A stretch of 64,000 bases of DNA, taken from positions 619,001-683,000 of the forward strand of contig NZ_CP036295.1 in assembly GCF_004801255.1 (NCBI RefSeq), in the 5' to 3' direction. The position numbers and the translations under genes are program-made. The notes under the pieces were generated by a model. It saw nothing but the letters and a program-made list of their open reading frames with translations. It was not told the DNA's origin and searched no databases. The stretch is from Desulfovibrio desulfuricans. GTDB taxonomy: Bacteria > Desulfobacterota > Desulfovibrionia > Desulfovibrionales > Desulfovibrionaceae. How positions within the stretch are numbered: the stretch's first letter is position 1; each line of letters begins with the position of its first letter. Below, piece after piece: positions 1 to 9,080 of this stretch.

Positions 1-1
1 T

Positions 2-835
2 TTGCGTGAGGCTCTGCAAAGCCTGCGGGAGCAAACATGCAAGGATTTTGAGGTAATCATAGCCGACAGTCGTTCCACAGACGGCACAGCCACGGTGGCC
101 TCCGAGTTCCCAGATGTGCCATGCTCTGTGTATAATATTGATATTATAGGTAATATCGCAGCTTCCCGTAATGTTGCCGCTGCGCACGCTACCGCACCCT
201 GGCTGGCCTTTCTGGATGCGGACGATTTTTGGGCACCCGGCAAGCTCGCCAGGGTCAGAGATGCCATTGGGGAGCATCCAAAGGCCATCGCGTTTTGCCA
301 CGCAGAAAATATATTTAGAGACGGGCAGGTGATTGGCACACAAAGCTATGGGCCGCGCGGCCCTCACTTGCCCTCCAGCCTGTTGTTTGGAGGCAACGCC
401 TTCAGCACTGCGGCCACCGTGTTGCGACGGGACATCTTTGAGCAGGTTGGCGGCTTTGACGAAAACCCTTCCATCATCACCGCAGAGGACTATGACCTTT
501 GGGTGCGCACAACCCCCTTTGGTGAAAGTGTTTTTTTGCCAGATGTGCTGGGCTGTTACAGGCTGCACGGCGGTAATTCCACGGCAAAACTCAAGCGGCA
601 TCTGGACGCGACGGAAGCCGTGTTGCACAAGCATCTGACCGCCTATCAGGCCAGGTATGCCTGGGCTGTATATAGAAGAATGTTCAGGTTCACCGCGCGT
701 TGCGCCCTTGATATGGTGCAGCACAAGCACTGGGGGCATGCGTTGGAGTATGCGGTACGCTCGCTGGGCTACGCTGTCCGCATGGCGGCATCGTGGCGGC
801 CAACTCTTCAGGCCTGTCCGCATTCGCCAGAGTAA
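2..835 (+). CDS. Family 2 glycosyltransferase, 5' end cut by window edge
   Basis: The 277 visible residues are the body of a GT-A fold family 2 glycosyltransferase, which moves a sugar from a nucleotide sugar to a growing surface glycan on the cytoplasmic face of the membrane. The nucleotide-binding segment EVIIADSRSTDGT is near the start, the metal-binding acidic motif LDADDFW is near residue 73, and the acceptor-side motif TAEDYDLW is near residue 161. The expected N-terminal strand (consensus VSVIIPTYN) is missing, so the true start lies before base 1. It is the first gene of the polysaccharide island and is followed on the same strand by an aminotransferase-like gene. The family is secure; the sugar transferred cannot be told. 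Confidence 0.85.
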   Translation: MREALQSLREQTCKDFEVIIADSRSTDGTATVASEFPDVPCSVYNIDIIGNIAASRNVAAAHATAPWLAFLDADDFWAPGKLARVRDAIGEHPKAIAFCHAENIFRDGQVIGTQSYGPRGPHLPSSLLFGGNAFSTAATVLRRDIFEQVGGFDENPSIITAEDYDLWVRTTPFGESVFLPDVLGCYRLHGGNSTAKLKRHLDATEAVLHKHLTAYQARYAWAVYRRMFRFTARCALDMVQHKHWGHALEYAVRSLGYAVRMAASWRPTLQACPHSPE

Positions 836-885
836 CTCGGGCACCCATAGCCTTGGGTTACAACGTCCTTGGGGGCTTTTATGCC

Positions 886-996
886 ATGCAGCGTGTTTAT
901 TTTGTGTTTTTGCTCACGGTGGTGTGGTGTTATGTACTTGCAACCCGAGTGGTATACCTGTGCCCTCCCTGGCATGAACAGCAGGAAACTATATAA
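886..996 (+). CDS. Possible 36-residue membrane peptide before the aminotransferase gene
   Basis: A short frame starting MQRVYFVFLLTVVWCY ends in TAA, whose last base is the A of the next gene's ATG (TAATG). It encodes one hydrophobic segment of about 18 residues followed by a short polar tail ending HEQQETI. A GGGGG run lies about 10 bases before the ATG. The stop-start overlap suggests translational coupling. The peptide resembles nothing I recognise and could be a chance open frame in the 160-base gap. Confidence 0.25.
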   Translation: MQRVYFVFLLTVVWCYVLATRVVYLCPPWHEQQETI

Positions 997-2081
997 TGCC
1001 GTCGCTTAGGCGTGTTGCCCGCAAACCGGCCACGGCCTTTGCCGCTCTTTTGGGGCAGAGGGGTGATGCCCCGACAGATGCACAGCCCGTGCCGCTGGCA
1101 ACGGGGAGGGCGGCGTTTGAAATCGGGCTACGCGCTCTGGGTGTTACCTCCGGCGCACAAGTCCTGCTGCCTTCGTACATTTGCGATGTCATGCTTCTGC
1201 CGCTGAAGCGAATGGGCCTTTCCCCGCTTTTCTATGACCTTGACGACAGCCTTGCGCCTGATTGGGTAAGCCTGGAAGCTATGCTGCCATCGGCCGCTGC
1301 TGCGGTGCTGTTCCATCCCTTTGGGCAGCCGCAGGACAGTGCCCGTTTTGGCGAACTCTGTCTGCGCCATCACGCCATTTTTATCGAAGATAATGCGCAC
1401 GGCTGGGGTGCCGAAACCGGTAACAAGCCGCTGGGCACTCTGGGGGATATGGGGTTTGTCTCACCCTGGAAGCAGTATGCTGTGCCCCACGGGGCTTTTT
1501 TATACCTCAAGGATGCAGCAGCGGCCCAAAAGGCACTGCAGCTTGGCGAAGGACTGCCCGTCCAGCAGATAAGCTATGGTGCGCCCCTTGCCAAAGCACT
1601 GGTGCGAAACTTTTTGACGTTGTTCCCGCAGGCGCGGTTGCGCTTGATGCCCCCGGCATATTTGCCGGAGGCTGCCGAGAGCGACCCTGCGCCGCCCCAG
1701 AGAATGTCGCCTGCCGTCATGCGGTATCTTGCGCGGCAGCAGGCAACTGATGATGCTGCCCGCCGCCGTGCGCTTTACCAGATATGGGAAGTATGGACGC
1801 GTGCGGCCGGCCTTTTGCCGGTTTTTCCTCTGATCCATTCTGCTGCTGCGCCTCTGTGCTTTCCGGCCTATGCCGTAGCGGGAAACAGCCGTGAACAGTG
1901 GCTGGAATGGGGCTGGCGGCACGATATCGCCATACATACATGGCCGACTCTGCCGGAACAGCTGCGTCTTATGCCCCCTATCCAGGATCGCTGGAACCGC
2001 TTGCTGTGCTTCCCTATCCATCACGAAATTGAACCTCAGGCCTTGCGCCGAATGTTGTACAGCCTGAATCCTCCCGGCTAG
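996..2081 (+). CDS. DegT/DnrJ/EryC1-like PLP-dependent enzyme
   Basis: This 361-residue protein has the fold-type I layout of DegT/DnrJ/EryC1 sugar aminotransferases. An N-terminal glycine-rich turn (LATGRAAFEIGLRALG) is followed by VLLPSYICDVML, then IEDNAHGWG near residue 132, where the Asp normally contacts the PLP ring nitrogen, then FVSPWKQY with a likely Schiff-base lysine at K159. Family members put an amino group on a keto-sugar nucleotide for surface glycans. The sequence is divergent: the usual SFHxTK lysine motif is replaced by SPWKQY, so the substrate, and even aminotransferase activity, are uncertain. It follows the GT2 gene on the same strand and is the last intact gene before the decayed segment at 2.3-3.5 kb. 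Confidence 0.75.
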   Translation: MPSLRRVARKPATAFAALLGQRGDAPTDAQPVPLATGRAAFEIGLRALGVTSGAQVLLPSYICDVMLLPLKRMGLSPLFYDLDDSLAPDWVSLEAMLPSAAAAVLFHPFGQPQDSARFGELCLRHHAIFIEDNAHGWGAETGNKPLGTLGDMGFVSPWKQYAVPHGAFLYLKDAAAAQKALQLGEGLPVQQISYGAPLAKALVRNFLTLFPQARLRLMPPAYLPEAAESDPAPPQRMSPAVMRYLARQQATDDAARRRALYQIWEVWTRAAGLLPVFPLIHSAAAPLCFPAYAVAGNSREQWLEWGWRHDIAIHTWPTLPEQLRLMPPIQDRWNRLLCFPIHHEIEPQALRRMLYSLNPPG

Positions 2082-2316
2082 AATTTACCAGCTCATCCCT
2101 GTCGTGTATTTTGCTGGTCTGTGCCCGATGACAGCAGCAGTCTGCAGGCATCCTGCACCATGCTCCATCTGGCAGGCGCGGGTCTCTATGGCTGAGCAAC
2201 CACGCGGATACCATCCGAACAGGTCTGAAACCGGGGGACATCCAGCGACGTGCGTTTGGTGATCCACAAAAAAAGGATCGGCAGGCCGCACAGATAATGG
2301 AGAATCCAAGGGCAAA

Positions 2317-2562
2317 TTCCTTTCTTGTTTTAAAGCCTACGATATCCGGGGCAGTGTGCCTGCCGAGCTCAACGCACCGCTGACGCGGGCACTGGGCCGA
2401 GCAGTGGTGGAAATGCTCGGTGCTGATCGTGTTGTAATCGGGCGTGCCCGCCTTACCGGCTCGGAGTTGCGTGACGCGCCGGCATTGGGGCTACAGCAAT
2501 CTGCGGCACAGGTGACGGACATCGGCATGTGCGGACTTGCCGAAAAATTGCCGTAACCGGGC
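2317..2562 (+). pseudogene. manB: Relic of phosphomannomutase (manB/cpsG type), N-terminal part
   Basis: Reading from about 2323 gives SCFKAYDIRG, the hallmark N-terminus of ManB/CpsG phosphomannomutases. A recognisable stretch follows: PAELNAPLTRALGRA, VVIGRARLTGSELRDA, and TDIGMCG. Compared with the family, one codon is missing (GRDARL has become GRARL), the frame is lost after TDIGMCG, and the catalytic TASHN serine loop and everything after it are gone. Intact enzymes interconvert mannose-6-P and mannose-1-P for GDP-mannose. What remains is about 80 of roughly 455 residues, so it cannot be functional. There is no intact copy in the window. Confidence 0.75.
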
Positions 2563-2621
2563 AAATGTATTACCGGTGACGCAAAGAATACGGAAACAAT
2601 GGTACTGAGCATCTTAACCAT

Positions 2622-3470
2622 ATGAAAGGAATAGAAAATAAAAATGTTAGGTTGCGGCGAGCCGTCGCTGATTTAAGCCTTGAAATAATTATTCTTGCTG
2701 AGGCGGCAAAGGGAAACTTCTGAGCCCCACCCAACGTCGCCAATGTGCGAAGCATGTCCGTGAGCAGACTGGGAGCAGTGAGCGCAAAGTATGTACATGT
2801 ATTGTAGGGGCAAAGCCGGACTATTCAGCGGTATAAGTCCTCTGCTTGTGAGTTTTGCTCGGTTACGGGTACGGGGCAATACCGACTTCTTGCGGGCAGA
2901 TGTGTGGGCTATTAGCTATATCGCATATCGTGTAAAGCGAATTGGAAAGCAGTAAGGATTGAAAGTTCCGGTAAAACAGCTCACAAGAAAGCGCTTGTGG
3001 CTGAACGATGGTTCCAGCGTTCGCTCAGGCCGGAGTGGAAAAATCACGTCTGATTCTATGATGTTGTGTATTGGCGCACGGCCAATGCAAATCTTTTCGT
3101 GTGCGAGTTATCGGCGAATATGCCCGTCATTGCGTGGCGCTACATGTGCGGCCCGCACGATTCGTGCAGAGTAAGTAACGTACCTTTTGGCAGATTTATT
3201 TCTGACGCATGGCAGACCAGATGGCATTCGTTCGGACAACGGGTCAGATACATCGCATTGGCTTTAAAGAAGGGTTGTCAAATCTATCTGTACAGACGCA
3301 GTATATTGAACCGGGCAGACCTTGGAAAAATAGTTGCCGGAAAGCTTTAACGGTAAGCTTCTGGACAAGCTGCTGGACGGTGAGATGGTTATGACGTTAC
3401 AGGAAGTCGAAGTGGTTATCGAAAACTGGCACCAGCACTAGGACCACCGTGGGCCGCATCGTTTCTTAAC
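2622..3470 (+). pseudogene. Relic of an IS3-family (IS407-like) insertion sequence, orfA end plus orfB
   Basis: At 2622-2722 a frame reads ENKNVRLRRAVADLSLE then AAKGNF and a stop, matching the end of an IS407-type orfA. After a frame change, SPTQRRQCAKHVREQTG starts the orfB relic. Further frames carry LKVPVKQLTRKRLWLNDGSS (near 2961), THGRPDGIRSDNGS (around 3206-3245, the second Asp of the DDE core), QTQYIEPGRPWKN (near 3300) and LQEVEVVIENWHQH (near 3400). The order is that of an IS3 orfB integrase, but there are many frameshifts and stops. I saw no clean terminal repeats. It is an old, dead insertion lying beside the manB relic. Confidence 0.8.
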
Positions 3471-3764
3471 TGCAGGCCTCGTGCCCCATTGAAAGTTTTT
3501 ACCCTTCCCCAAAGAGGGGAAAGGGGCCGATCTCACCTCTTTCAGAATTATCGGCCAGACAGTGGTAGAAGCAGAACCGCAAAGAGTCTACCACTAGCAG
3601 TTAACTTGATATAAAATTGGGCTGGACAATGGGGCAGGAGCAAAGGAATCTCAGTTCCAGGGGCTCGCTGGGCAGATAGTATAAAGCGCAAACACCAGAA
3701 AAATCCGCGTCCAATTAAGAGATTCCCATCTCGGAAGATTAAATCAGGGCTGTGCGAGAACGAT
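3471..3764. other. Non-coding stretch before the GT4 gene
   Basis: No convincing gene is present. Two inverted repeats are visible: an imperfect C-rich/G-rich hairpin near 3500-3525, and a perfect 8-base pair GTGGTAGA/TCTACCAC at 3562-3569 and 3587-3594. An AT-rich TATAAAAT tract near 3610 could be a promoter -10 for the glycosyltransferase that starts at 3765, but no good -35 accompanies it. Confidence 0.4.
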
Positions 3765-4970
3765 ATGAAGATACTTATTGCTACTGAAAATTTTATGAAA
3801 GGTGGTATGGATACCATCATTGTTGAACTTTGCAACAACTGGCCGCACAGCGATGACGAGATTGCCATAGTGTGCAATAAATCGCATCCAGGTATTGAAA
3901 CATACAAGAATAGAATAAAGCGCCATGTTAGTATTACGGAACATTCTTGGCCTTTTTTTGCTGAGGTGCAGGAGCGTATTCCCCGTAAATGGTGGCGCAA
4001 GATTCTCATTCCTTTCGTAAAGTACGGGCTGTTTCTGTACAATGTGCTGGCATTCAAAAAATATTTTATGGCTGGCGGCTTCGACAGGCTGCTTGTCGTT
4101 AACGGCGGATATCCAGCTGGCGACACCTGTCGCGCTGCTGCCATAGCTGGTTTGCTGTGCATGGGGGCGCGCAGTGTTGACTTCAACATACACAACCTCG
4201 CAAGCTCTGCACCCAAACTCCAGACTATCCCAGAATATCTGATAGACCGTCTCGTGGCAAAATCTTGTAAAAGTGTCATGGTGGTCTCCCGGTCGGTAAA
4301 AGAAAGCCTTAAGCTGCGGCCAGGGATGTTTGGCCACTGTCATATTTCAGTCGTGTACAACGGAGTTGCAGCCAAAGACCAGAAAGGTCCAGATGCGGGT
4401 GAGCTCTTTGCCCATGCAGCAGATGAACGCTACCTTCTTATGGTGGGTACGTATGAGAGTAGAAAAGGACACGATTTTTTGCTTAAGGTCTTTGAGGCTG
4501 TATGGGCGAAACATCCAAAGATTCACCTTGTCTTTTGTGGGCATGGCTCTGCTTCGCAGATTGAGGAAGTTGCTGCCCTAGTGCCAGTATCTTTGCGGAA
4601 TAGAGTGCACTTGTTGCCTTTTCTGGCAGAGCCGGGCAATCTGTTGGCTGGTGCCTATCTGTTGCTTTCCGGCTCCCAAGAGTATGAATCCTTCGGGCTA
4701 ACGGTGATTGAGGCCGGGAATGTAGGAGTTCCCGCCGTGGTCACAAATGTGGGTGGGCTGCCAGAGGTTGTGGAGAATGGCGTAACCGGCTTTGTTGCTG
4801 AGCGGGCGGATGTTGACGCATTCGCTGCTTGCGTCATGAATCTGCTGAATGACAGTGTATTGCGTTCGCAGATGGGGCTAGCTGCCAAACTGCACGCACA
4901 AAACTTTACCCCTGAGGTCATGGCGGAACAGTATGCCAGATTCGTCCGCTCAGATGCGGGGGAAGCTTAG
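3765..4970 (+). CDS. Family 4 (GT-B) glycosyltransferase
   Basis: The 401-residue protein has the two-domain GT-B layout. The N-terminal acceptor domain begins MKILIATENFMKGGMDT. The C-terminal donor domain shows VVYNGV, LLMVGTYESRKGHDFLL and the diagnostic ESFGLTVIEAGNVGVP near residues 307-322, where the first Glu of the E-x7-E motif binds the nucleotide sugar. It is a retaining cytoplasmic enzyme of surface glycan assembly. The start is the first ATG after a stop and has a weak ribosome site. It stands alone between two decayed regions and ends with VMAEQYARFV, a usual C-terminus for the family. The sugar is unknown. Confidence 0.88.
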   Translation: MKILIATENFMKGGMDTIIVELCNNWPHSDDEIAIVCNKSHPGIETYKNRIKRHVSITEHSWPFFAEVQERIPRKWWRKILIPFVKYGLFLYNVLAFKKYFMAGGFDRLLVVNGGYPAGDTCRAAAIAGLLCMGARSVDFNIHNLASSAPKLQTIPEYLIDRLVAKSCKSVMVVSRSVKESLKLRPGMFGHCHISVVYNGVAAKDQKGPDAGELFAHAADERYLLMVGTYESRKGHDFLLKVFEAVWAKHPKIHLVFCGHGSASQIEEVAALVPVSLRNRVHLLPFLAEPGNLLAGAYLLLSGSQEYESFGLTVIEAGNVGVPAVVTNVGGLPEVVENGVTGFVAERADVDAFAACVMNLLNDSVLRSQMGLAAKLHAQNFTPEVMAEQYARFVRSDAGEA

Positions 4971-5656
4971 CGTGCTCATCTGAGCGACAGGGCAGACGGC
5001 TGGTTGCAACCAGCAGTATCTGAGACGGCGCGCGGAGGATCAAACCTCCTCCATGCAGTTCTGGCCACAGGTATTAGGCTCCGACCCGGCTTCTGGCTGC
5101 CGTGGATGTTTATGCTGTGAGTTTGAGCTGTTAGCTATATTATACAGTGAGACGCAAAATTGGCCTTACCCCACTGCGTATACCACTTGCAAGTTAGTGG
5201 TTCCCAATGGGTTGCAGCTTGTATTCTTTTCGCGGAATTCTTTCGGTGTCAGCCAGCCCAATGAGCTGTGTGGTCGCCGCTGTGTATCCTGTCGACATGC
5301 CTCAACCGTTCTTCGGGCATCGTGCATGGATAGAGATACGTTCTGATTTAAAAACTCATTCCGGATTTTTCGTTAAAGCTATCAATGTGCCAATTACCCG
5401 TAGCTTCCCATGGCAAGTAAACTCTATCTGCACCCGTGCTCAAAAGCCCATGCACCCAAGGCCTTACCAGGCGTAGCCCCCATTTCGACCGGAGACTCCT
5501 CTAACAAAGGGGGAGGGGCAGTGAAAGCCGCGCATAGAGCTGGAACAGGGCCTGCGCGCGGCATGCAGCGATTTTTTGCAGAACGGTAGACAATAGGCGC
5601 GGCTGTGCATAACGGGAGCACAGCTGTCTGGGCATGCGGAGGACGCGAGCAGAAAC
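4971..5656. other. Gene-poor gap holding an IS relic
   Basis: Apart from the minus-strand IS3 relic at about 5170-5435, this 686-base gap shows no supportable gene, RNA or terminator. It separates the plus-strand glycosyltransferase from the minus-strand glycan operon, so both transcription units converge here. Confidence 0.5.
5170..5435 (-). pseudogene. Relic of an IS3-family transposase C-terminus
   Basis: On the minus strand the frames read VQIEFTCHG, then PWEATGNWHIDSFNEK, then after a frame shift NEFLNQNVSLSMHDARRTVE, RRPHSSLGWLTPKEFREKN and a stop. This is the C-terminal third of an IS3-family integrase (consensus PGKPxQNGxxESFNGxxRDEFLN ... RPHSSLGxLTPxEF). The consensus catalytic Glu position is the D of IDSFN here. 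One frameshift separates the two blocks and the rest of the element is missing. Its sequence differs from the IS407-like relic at 2.6-3.5 kb, so it records a separate insertion. Confidence 0.75.
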
Positions 5657-6622
5657 TTACTGCGTTTTTTCAGCCTTCAGAGGCCTATTCAAAAACTGGC
5701 GAAGCCAGGGCAGATCTTTTTTTTTGCCAAGGGACATTACCAGTTTGCGCAGGGGCAGCACATAGAGGTTCATGTTAGCGGGGCAAAGGCGCACCGCCCG
5801 GAAATACCAACGTAGCGCCGTTTTCATGTCCTTTGTGGCAAAGGCGGCGATAACCGCCATCTTGAATGCCAGAAACGAATAACCACGTTGCCTGATGCGC
5901 GCTGGAACCAGCGGGTGTTCCAGATGCCTGCGCATGGTGTCCCATTCTTTTTGCAGGGCTTCATCGCCATTGCGAACAGCACTGCCCGCTCTTTGACGAT
6001 AGAAAAGCAGCTCGTCGTCCAGCCCCACAGCGGCACTTGGATCATCTGCGCAGCACCGGGCCAGCAGACGCAGTAAAAAGTCCCTGTCTTCCGCTGTTGC
6101 CAGTTGCGTATCAAAAGGACCGGCTGCTTTCACATCCACGGTTTTTGCCACCCATGCGCCCATGCAGAATTCCGCATGCAGCAGCATATCCCACCAGATG
6201 TTGCCGGTCTGGTGCACATTGACCCAGGGCTGCGGCTTGCACTGGCTGCTGCCGTCCATAAACATGGCATAGCGACACCAGGCCAGGCGACGGGAATCAT
6301 GGGTCAGAGCCGTAACCATGCGCTCAAGAAATGTGGGGTGCCAGATATCGTCACTGTCCAGCATGGTGACAAGGGGCGTCTCGACGAGCGCAATTCCTGC
6401 ATTGCGCGTCGCACATACTCCCGCATGCGGGCGTGGCACAAAACGAAAGCGCGGGTCGCCTGTCGTGCTGTTTGCAAAAAATTCTGCGGTATTGTCCGTT
6501 GAGCCGTCATCGACCACCAGACAAAGAAAATCGGTGTACGTCTGCTCCCGCACGGACTGCAGGGTGTAAGGCAGCCAGGGCCCTGTGTTGTATGTGGGAA
6601 TTATGATCGTAATTTCAGGCAT
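5657..6622 (-). CDS. Family 2 glycosyltransferase
   Basis: This is a 321-residue GT-A glycosyltransferase. It begins MPEITIIIPTYNTG (N-terminal nucleotide-binding strand), continues with LVVDDGSTDNT, the DxD-like metal site TMLDSDDIWHP near residue 93, and TAEDRDFLLRL near residue 176 on the acceptor side. It is soluble, without a transmembrane pair, so it probably adds one sugar to a lipid-linked precursor in the cytoplasm. Its first 8 bases overlap the end of the deacetylase gene upstream, and it is the last gene of a three-gene minus-strand operon (GT4, deacetylase, GT2). The sugar is unknown. Confidence 0.88.
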   Translation of the reverse strand: MPEITIIIPTYNTGPWLPYTLQSVREQTYTDFLCLVVDDGSTDNTAEFFANSTTGDPRFRFVPRPHAGVCATRNAGIALVETPLVTMLDSDDIWHPTFLERMVTALTHDSRRLAWCRYAMFMDGSSQCKPQPWVNVHQTGNIWWDMLLHAEFCMGAWVAKTVDVKAAGPFDTQLATAEDRDFLLRLLARCCADDPSAAVGLDDELLFYRQRAGSAVRNGDEALQKEWDTMRRHLEHPLVPARIRQRGYSFLAFKMAVIAAFATKDMKTALRWYFRAVRLCPANMNLYVLPLRKLVMSLGKKKDLPWLRQFLNRPLKAEKTQ

Positions 6623-7655
6623 TTGTTCTTCCTGTCATGCGCTGCCGTACACGGCGCAGGGCATTGTCCCAGCCTGTATTGAGTGAGCGCAGCATGCACT
6701 CGTCGTGCTCCTGCAGTATCACAGACCGAAATAGCGCGTGAGGGCTGGTCGCGGGGGAATTCGTGCCACGCTCTGTTGTTACCGCCGTGGCAAAGTCCAG
6801 TCTGGCAGCCATTTTGTATTCACGTTGCCATGCCGCATTGTACCCGCCAAAGGGATATGCCAGGTGTCTTACGGGCTTGCCCAGCATTTCTTCAATGCGC
6901 AGACGTGATTGCTCCATCTGGCGTTGGCATTCCTTATCTGCCAGCGTGCCGAGCGCGCCGTGGTTCAGGGTGTGCGCACCAATGGTAATAAGCGGGTGCT
7001 CGGCCAGCCTTGCGACCATTTCCCATGTGGGCATGGCATCGGGCTGGCGGCAGTGGCGGGTTGTACCCAGGCTGTCAATGAAGAGGCGCTGCTGTTCTTC
7101 CTCAAGGCGAAAGCAGAAAGTGTTGAGTCTGCGGAACATGGTCAGACGTTGCAATGGGGTGCGTAGCGGGCCAGTAAAGTGCGCACCCGCAAAATACGCG
7201 TCGAGCTGTTGCTTGCCGCTGTTGACTGCGGCATCAATGCCGTACCACCACAAAAATGGGTCGCCATCCACAAAATCTGTGCACAGGTAAAGCACCGCAG
7301 GAATGTTGAATTTTTCCAGTATGGGCAGGGCGTAGTGGGCCACATCCGCATAAAAATCGTCAAAGCCAACGGCAACGGCTTGCTGTGGCAGATTGCCCCG
7401 AGCAACGTCATCCATGGACACGGCATGGGCATTGGCGGCCCAGTAGGCCATATGCTCGGCAAACCGGGCGGGTGTGACTGCCAGGTCGGCATGGATGCAT
7501 GGATACTGCTGCCACTGGTCGTGCTGCAATACTCGGTGGTAACCCACAATCACGGGATTACCGCGCAACGGCGCGCACAGGCAGTCAATGCCAGGCAGTT
7601 GGCCCATGGCTCGCGTAGCCTTCACAACAAGGCTCTTTACAGCCAGAGGAAGCAT
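6615..7655 (-). CDS. NodB-type polysaccharide deacetylase
   Basis: The protein belongs to the carbohydrate esterase 4 (NodB) family, which removes N- or O-acetyl groups from polysaccharides or lipid-linked sugars. Recognisable parts are VIVGYHRVL near the start, VGFDDFYADVAHYALP (motif 1, with the metal and base Asp pair), GAHTLNHGAL (motif 2, His-x3-His metal ligands) and HLAYPFGG (motif 3). Motif 1 has Phe where the family has Gly (FDDG). I chose the ATG at 7655 (MLPLAVKS) because it follows the stop of the upstream GT4 by one base; a frame extension to 7730 would run into that gene. It overlaps the following GT2 by 8 bases, indicating one operon. Confidence 0.85.
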   Translation of the reverse strand: MLPLAVKSLVVKATRAMGQLPGIDCLCAPLRGNPVIVGYHRVLQHDQWQQYPCIHADLAVTPARFAEHMAYWAANAHAVSMDDVARGNLPQQAVAVGFDDFYADVAHYALPILEKFNIPAVLYLCTDFVDGDPFLWWYGIDAAVNSGKQQLDAYFAGAHFTGPLRTPLQRLTMFRRLNTFCFRLEEEQQRLFIDSLGTTRHCRQPDAMPTWEMVARLAEHPLITIGAHTLNHGALGTLADKECQRQMEQSRLRIEEMLGKPVRHLAYPFGGYNAAWQREYKMAARLDFATAVTTERGTNSPATSPHALFRSVILQEHDECMLRSLNTGWDNALRRVRQRMTGRTNA

Positions 7656-7656
7656 A

Positions 7657-8817
7657 TCATCTCGTTGTGGTATCCCGCACGCCGCATAGACCGGCCAGCA
7701 GGGCTCGCAGGCGTTGCTGAAAGGCGGCATGGCAGTGCTGGGCCATTACCGTGTCATAGCGCTGGCGGCATTGCCGGGCCAGCTCTGCCGCCGGAGTCTG
7801 CAGCATGCTTTGCAGGCAGCCAGGAATATCCTGGTCTTCATGAAAAGACGGCAGGGACAGGTCTCTGGCAATATATTCCAAGCTTCCAAGTGAGCGCACG
7901 GCCACCATGCAGCCCATGGCAATCTGTTGCAGGGGCACAAGGGGGGCAGCCTCAAAACTGCGTCCGGGGGTTGCCTCTGGGCATCTTGAAGGGATAATGC
8001 ACACCTGGAGCCCAATTTCATCTACCTTTGCGGGCAAATTTTCTACCCATCCGTGAAAAACAACATTGGCAGGGGATTCGGCACGCAGCCTGTCTTCATA
8101 TGTTTTTTCAGAAAAAGCGGCATCTCCGAGCACGTGAAAGGTCAGGTCTGAAAACTGCCGTGCAAGGGCGGGCAGAACATCCTGGCCTTTTTCGGGAGAA
8201 ATGCGGCCAACAATGCCAATGTGGCGGATGGGCCTGTCTGAAAAACGGTCTTTGAATGCCACCTGTGTAAAGCGCGAATCCAGACCATTTTCAACCAGTC
8301 GCAGCTTGGGGCTGTTGAAGTGTGGCGAAAACTGGCACAGCTGGTCACGTATAAACTCCGAAGGGGCTACAACCGCTGCCGTGTTTCTGAACATGATTAC
8401 GCGAGAAAATATACTTTTTTCGAGGTTGGTGTGGTTGAGATGAATGTGGAACGCGGCCTTTTTGTTCAAAAAAATCATGCTCAGCAGCGCCACAGGCAGT
8501 AGTCTGTTGCCGTTGACATAAATCACATCTGCAGTTTTCAGAAGCTTGAGCTTTTGAAAAAAGACGCGCAACCCGTTGCCCACAAAGCGCAGAATATCAA
8601 AAAACGATTTGGTTCCACATGTCAGCCGGCACTCGTCGGTGTTCTCAACGTGCACGCCCATGGATGTAAGCCTATCGGCACAGCTCCCTTTGGGAATAAT
8701 CACCGCCACATCGCAAAACAATGCCTGTGCTGCCAGAACCAACTCCAGCAACACCTGCTGCCCCCCACCAAGGGAGCCATATTGATCAAGGAATACGATT
8801 CTTTTATTGTATTTCAT
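7657..8817 (-). CDS. Family 4 (GT-B) glycosyltransferase
   Basis: A 386-residue GT-B glycosyltransferase. The N-terminus IVFLDQYGSLGGGQQVLLEL carries the glycine-rich loop of GT4 enzymes. The donor domain contains VVAPSEFIRDQL, LRLVENGLDSRF and IGIVGRISPEKGQDVLP. The C-terminal E-x7-E region is diverged: SRCPEATPGRSFEAAPLVPLQQIAMGC replaces the usual ExFGxxxxEAMACG, but keeps two glutamates. It is the first gene of the three-gene minus operon, with an AT-rich leader upstream (8818-8900) fitting a promoter. Confidence 0.85.
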   Translation of the reverse strand: MKYNKRIVFLDQYGSLGGGQQVLLELVLAAQALFCDVAVIIPKGSCADRLTSMGVHVENTDECRLTCGTKSFFDILRFVGNGLRVFFQKLKLLKTADVIYVNGNRLLPVALLSMIFLNKKAAFHIHLNHTNLEKSIFSRVIMFRNTAAVVAPSEFIRDQLCQFSPHFNSPKLRLVENGLDSRFTQVAFKDRFSDRPIRHIGIVGRISPEKGQDVLPALARQFSDLTFHVLGDAAFSEKTYEDRLRAESPANVVFHGWVENLPAKVDEIGLQVCIIPSRCPEATPGRSFEAAPLVPLQQIAMGCMVAVRSLGSLEYIARDLSLPSFHEDQDIPGCLQSMLQTPAAELARQCRQRYDTVMAQHCHAAFQQRLRALLAGLCGVRDTTTR

Positions 8818-9080
8818 CTTAAATATGTACTAATATATCTTTGTTAGTGGGTGCGGTGTATTTAAATATTCTGCCAGAAAAAGTGCATCTATCTTGCATT
8901 GTATTTTATAAATATCATGTAACTGTGAAATTACGTACTATTTGCTGTAGGGTACAAACAAAAAAGTGAAAGTCTTAATTGCCCATTTTAGACGTTTCAG
9001 ATTGCACAATAAAAAACCAATATCGTTCTGTTCAACAAGAATATCCTGAAGTTGCATGCCGTGCAAGCTAGAGCCATCCG

